This document shows positions 59,738-64,000 of a DNA stretch of 64,000 nt, in pieces (the stretch's first letter is position 1; the number at the start of each line of letters is the position of its first letter). Below the pieces are notes generated by a model. It was given only the letters and a program-made list of their open reading frames with translations. It ran no database searches and was not told the origin of the DNA. Position numbers and translations under genes: made by a program. The stretch spans positions 1 to 64,000 of the forward strand of contig MU626316.1 of assembly GCA_025603075.1 (NCBI GenBank). The letters are read 5' to 3'. This DNA is from Neoconidiobolus thromboides FSU 785 (lineage: Eukaryota; Entomophthoromycota; Entomophthoromycetes; Entomophthorales; Neoconidiobolaceae).

Positions 59738-61377
59738 ATTATATTACTTTTATTGTGTAAAACTATCAAATAATTAAAAATAAATAGTTGATAAAGTTCA
59801 ACTTATATATCTTACTAATTTTTTGTTAAAACTTCAAAATATTTTCAGTCTCTTGCGCCTTTTTCAATACAAATTGTAGTTGATTTGTTTTTTACTATAT
59901 TAGTAAACTACATTTTACTCTTACTAACGTTTTGATGTCTTTCCTCCAAATTTCAACTACCTACATTCACCTCTTTCTCCCTTATGTCCTTACATCGAGC
60001 TTTTGTTATAATTCAAAGCTTTGAACCACATATATTGCAACTCATTATCTGCTAACCATAAAATAGCTTCCCTAATATCCCCCCTTCTATTCTTCCTTCA
60101 TAGATTGCGTTACATAAAATGCAGTTCCAAGCCAACGAAGACAGTTTCGCTTAATTAAGAACTGACCAATTATAACTTAAGTACCTTTCTATAACTCTTT
60201 AGTCCCTTTTCCTCCATCCCGGTTCTTTTTCTGCTCATTGTCCCCTTTATCAATCAGGTTATCATTTGATTTTTCTTGAAAAAATAAAACACTTGGGAAT
60301 TCTGTTTTTTCAATATTTTAAAAAAAATTTAGAAGCTAAAAATTGCTTGAGTTGAATATACAGCATTCAAACACATCATTTAATCTGGATAATTTGTATC
60401 GTTTTTCATTTTAGCTAGCTGTTTAATTAAAGTGTGATAAAAGTATTATAGCGTAGAGTATTAATCAAAAATAAGTAAACATTTTTCCTTACACTTTTAT
60501 ATTAGTAGTCTATGTAAATAAACAATATTGAATAAAATAAAAAAGGTATTGATTTGAAAATCATAGAATCAAATACAAATTAGGTAAATTACAAGTTCGA
60601 AGTTATAGGCTAGCTGCATTTAGATGACATTATTTTTTTAATTTGCCAAAATTTGTCTTATACCAATTTAAAGATTTTATAGAAAATTATGTCTTGAATT
60701 CGTATAAAATAAATTCTTAGTAGATTGAAAAATAGGAAAACATTTAAATACAAATAGTTCTAACCATACTCAAAATAAAAAGTCAGTTTGATTTCGAATT
60801 GCGTTATATCAGATTCCAATAAATTTATAAAAGTTTGCATTGGAATCAAAGCTAAGTAGTTCAAAGTTGGGTATTTTTATAATGACAGCTACTATACTTA
60901 GACTGAATTTGATTTTAATCTAAGCTATCTCAAAGTTCAATTTTGGATCAATATTAAACTTCCAACTTAATTTAAACTTCTTACAACAAGACTTCTATAC
61001 TTATTGATGACCTTAAGCTTTAATCCAATGACCTGGGTATTTTTTGGATTGTTCTATCAATTATAATAATTGTTGATTAAGCATCAAAGATATATAAACA
61101 AGCGTTTCTTTATCAGAATTTGAGGACAAGGTTAAAAAGGTTTGTAAGTTTGATCCTAGACTCCAAAGTCAAACATTTCAAGTCGTACCATAGAAAGTTA
61201 TCAACTTTTGAATGTTTTTAATGAGAGAAATATAATCTTATTATATTAGCTATAAAAAAGTGATTTAAAAATTAAAAATTACGAAGCCTTAAATTACTGT
61301 GTATAAAAACTACAAAATCTTTCAGTTTTTCAATCTCTGTTTTTATTGACATTTTAATAATGTTAAAATAAGAATTG

Positions 61378-62560
61378 AACATCATAAACTATTTCATCAA
61401 TATAGAAGAATTGTTATCGAATTTATAACTAATCGTGAGCTACCATACTTTACAAAAATAGTGATCTCAATTATAGTTATAATAACCTTTTTATGATATT
61501 ATTATTTTATTGATGATAATGCTGATTTAGAAATTCAAGTTAATAATTCAAATGATAAATGGTGAAAAAAAGCTACTTAAAACAATAACACTGGTCTTGG
61601 TTTTGAAGCTACTCACTGATTACTCTAAGTTAAATTGTCATGTTATCTTAAGTACATCAAGTAAAGAAATAAAAAATGATTCTAATAAATAACATCAATT
61701 AAAAATGTGTTGTTCATAAGGAAAAGCAGAACTAGAAATTGGGAATATAGACTATGAAGTAGAACCAGATAATGAGATACAATTTTTGATGTTAGGTCTC
61801 ATCAGCTTTATTTTTATGAGAGGATCCACTAATGAGCTTAAAAATTAAACTATTTCAATTAAATGTATTAGTTAATAATGGTAGTATAATGAGGACCAGA
61901 GAGTTTCAAACAAGTCAAGTTAGGTTGAAAGTAAGCCTTCAAGTGAACTATTTAGGTCCTTTTTTATTACATAAGTTGTTAAATCATGAACTTGTCAATG
62001 CTAAAAAATTTAAAATTATTGATTTATCCTCCATGAGTTGCTATATATTAATTATGTTTCATCAATATTTCTATGAAAGTGATTTTTGTTTATTAGTTTC
62101 CAACAGTAACTTTGAAGACATCAATGTTTAGAGTAAACATAGTAGTGTAAAATATTATGCAAAATCAAAAGCAGCATAATTATGAGTACTTATGTGTTCA
62201 AGAGACATATCTCATATCAAGATCAATATGAGTTTAAAGTCATAGAAAACAACCAAAGTAGTAGTACCGATTCGTCTTTGTTCTCTTAGGTCATATCGTC
62301 TATTCAAAATGAGTTAAAATGTAGTTATTATATTATGATTTTAAATATCAAAAAGGAGTGGATAGCTCTGTAAGTTTATTTATGAAGACTGATTTACAAG
62401 AAGCATTAACTACGTTAAAATTAACGTTCTTAGATGGAATAATATAATGACTCCCTTCATCTTTCGAATGAGTTTATCCAACTAAGCCATTGAATCAAAG
62501 AGGTTGAATTGTAAGATCAATTATGGAGTTTATATAATAAAATTAATAATAAACTAATAA
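61378..62560 (+). pseudogene. Decayed SDR gene, fourth copy
   Basis: Plus strand, order as in SDR-B. Readable pieces: ELPYFTKIVISIIVI (N-terminal anchor, near 61438), NNTGLGFEA (cofactor motif, near 61590), a GLISF piece near 61797, LNVLVNNGSIM from 61859 followed by LQVNYLGPFLLHKLLNHELV, a YAKSKAA-like active-site piece near 62155, and a C-terminal part from about 62290. Stops and frame changes occur in nearly every exon, and the first Gly of the cofactor motif and the Ala of NNAG are changed. It is more eroded than the copy at 55.3 kb. Confidence 0.85.
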
Positions 62561-62737
62561 GACCATAGATCTTACACTTAAAAATGACAAATTTTACTAA
62601 ATTTATAAAAGTAAGTTAGAAATATATACTATTGAATTATTTAATTTCATTGATAATTAAGAGGCAAAGTGTTAGCTTGAGGGTAGGTAGGGGGTAGTAA
62701 AATAGAAATAGAAATTAAGTTACTATCAAATTCAGCT

Positions 62738-62841
62738 TATGGGGATGTATTTTTTGTCTAAGAATGTTGCTACCAATTTTTCCGCTCAAATAGTGCTTAA
62801 AAGATCGAAAAAGTAATGAAATCAAAAAAACATCCCCTTAT
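62738..62841 (+). mobile_element. MITE copy 16
   Basis: Forward orientation, TTATGGGGATGTATTTTTTG left end, AACATCCCCTTA right end; lies inside the decayed PY gene. Confidence 0.88.
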
Positions 62842-63200
62842 CTTTCTTTAGCTTCCAACTCTTCAAATCTAGTTGTAGTGATTGAGTTTGATCGAATATA
62901 ATCAGATTAACTTCTGATAGATCTTAATGACTGTATAAAAAGCCAGAATCAATACAATTAATAACTACAATAAATTGATCATAATAGAATAGAATATAAG
63001 TTTAGTTTTATTTGATTATAGATGATTACTAAAACGAGAGAAAAAGGTGGTAATATGTATAATACAATTAATTTCTCATAATAAATTATATCCAAGACTA
63101 ATCATAGAATAAAGGGTGTAAAGAGAAAATCTAGAAGATAGCTAAATGTTTTTATTATACCTTACTTTAACTTTAACTTTATCTTTTCTTGTTCATTACC

Positions 63201-63307
63201 ATATGGGGCTGTATTTTTGTGTTTGAGAATTTTACTAACAAATTTTCCACTCAAATAGCACTTAAAAGATAGAAAAAGTGATGAAGCCAAAAAAAATACC
63301 CCCATAT
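63201..63307 (+). mobile_element. MITE copy 17
   Basis: Forward orientation, ATATGGGGCTGTATTTTTGT left end, AATACCCCCATAT right end; second insertion in the decayed PY gene. Confidence 0.88.
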
Positions 63308-63360
63308 ACTATTATTTTACAGATAACATAATTCTATCTACTTTTAATGACATAATTTGC

Positions 63361-64000
63361 CATTTTAATCTTAATATTATTAGCCATATAGATAACATAC
63401 ATGATATGAATAATTAAAGGGAAAAAACCGATAAAGAAAAACTCTGTATAGTGATAAAAGTTATTATTAAATTTATTGAATTTTTTCTATGTGCTCTTAG
63501 AGTTATTTTTGAAAAATTAAATTAATATTTAATTTGAAATTTATTTTTAATTAATTTTTCAACTTAAAAAGGAATTAAATAGTAATAATATCAAACATTA
63601 TTATTATCTTTATTAATAAAGTTACCCTTGTTTAACTTACAATCAATGAGTTATTTTAATATTGAACTTTAATAAGTGAATATTGGTGGACTTGGTTTAT
63701 ATGGAATATTTTGATTATGTTAAATAGTATTTGTTGGTAAATACTCGAGCAAAAATCCAGTTAGAATATAGGAGTGTTTTTTTGATTATTTTTTCCACTT
63801 TTTAAGCGCTATTTAAGTAGAAAGATTATTAATAAAATTCTTAAACACAAAAATACATCCCCATATCTTACCCACTTTTCATTAAAAAACGACATTATTT
63901 TCCGAGTTTTTTTCAAGATTATTTTCCAACCAATGGAAAAACAAATTTGAGAAAAAATTGAATAAAAGGGTTGATTACATCAATAAAAGGAAAAATAGAA
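63361..64000. other. AT-rich end of window
   Basis: Holds MITE copy 18; no supported frame. Confidence 0.55.
63766..63866 (-). mobile_element. MITE copy 18
   Basis: Reverse orientation, ATATAGGAGTGTTTTTTTGA left end, TTAAGCGCTATTTAAGTAGA core, AATACATCCCCATAT right end. Confidence 0.85.

Larger units (their letters stand above)
59230..61377. other. Gene-free region with a palindromic MITE pair
   Basis: MITE copies 15a/15b at 59542-59737; the rest up to 61.4 kb is AT-rich without supported frames. Confidence 0.55.
62645..63360 (-). pseudogene. Decayed PY-motif two-TM gene with two MITE insertions
   Basis: Minus strand. 62645-62737 and 62842-62960 align by eye with the second exon of member 4 (GTTAGCTTGAGGGTAGGTAG against its ATTAGCTTCCCTATAGTTAG), interrupted by MITE copy 16. 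The piece before 63201 (ATCTTTTCTTGTTCATTACC) matches the exon-1 part of member 4 (ATCTTTTGTTGTTTGTTGCC) and is broken there by MITE copy 17. No open frame remains and the PPxY codons are gone. Its position downstream of the decayed SDR repeats the SDR-B/member 4 layout. Confidence 0.75.

Noticed and set aside
1-64000. CRISPR arrays, bacterial operons, Shine-Dalgarno sites
   Set aside because: Spliced genes and a nuclear-type tRNA show eukaryotic DNA; the dispersed repeats are MITEs, not spaced direct repeats.

Overview
The window is nuclear DNA from an AT-rich, intron-dense fungus. Fungal signs are a Vac7 homologue, a PX plus DUF3818 protein of the yeast YPR097W type, a HAM1-like protein and a small secreted GPI-type cysteine-rich protein. 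About 60 introns can be resolved by joining reading frames; most are 47-70 nt with GT-AG ends, one is GC-AG and one is an AT-AC intron with minor-spliceosome signals. Base composition, intron habit and the receptor-like 7TM genes remind me of Entomophthoromycotina (Conidiobolus-like), but that placement is an inference. The genetic code looks standard (TAA, TAG and TGA all end genes).

Layout. 0-10.6 kb is a compact housekeeping block: 3' end of an SDR oxidoreductase, VAC7, PPP5-type phosphatase, an unidentified small protein, SNX3, and ribosomal proteins uL2 (+) and eL6 (-) facing each other. 11.7-12.9 kb holds a decayed LRR-like gene. 15.4-24.8 kb holds tRNA-Val(AAC), an oligopeptidase B-like peptidase with a presequence-like N-terminus, a HAM1-like protein (-) and the PX/DUF3818 protein. 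24.8-28.6 kb is gene-free and rich in transposon debris, including a dead Tc1/mariner transposase. 28.6-32.2 kb has two 7TM receptor paralogues head to head. 35.5-36.3 kb is a bZIP gene of ATF/CREB type and 39 kb a cysteine-rich secreted protein. 42-64 kb is a lineage-specific accessory region: four intact genes for small two-TM proteins with C-terminal PY motifs, one Tubby-like protein, two intact and two decayed retinol-dehydrogenase-like SDR genes, one decayed PY gene, and many short MITEs.

The most interesting things are (1) the AT-AC intron in the PPP5 gene, whose removal restores an uninterrupted phosphatase domain; (2) a family of about 19 copies of a ~105 bp MITE, dense in the last 10 kb, including one pair forming an exact 73 bp inverted repeat; (3) an apparently undescribed family of PY-motif two-TM proteins, candidates for adaptors of a Nedd4/Rsp5 ubiquitin ligase; and (4) duplication of SDR and PY genes together, followed by decay with MITEs landing in the dead copies.

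All coordinates for spliced genes were derived by hand from splice signals, frame and family similarity, without alignments or transcripts.
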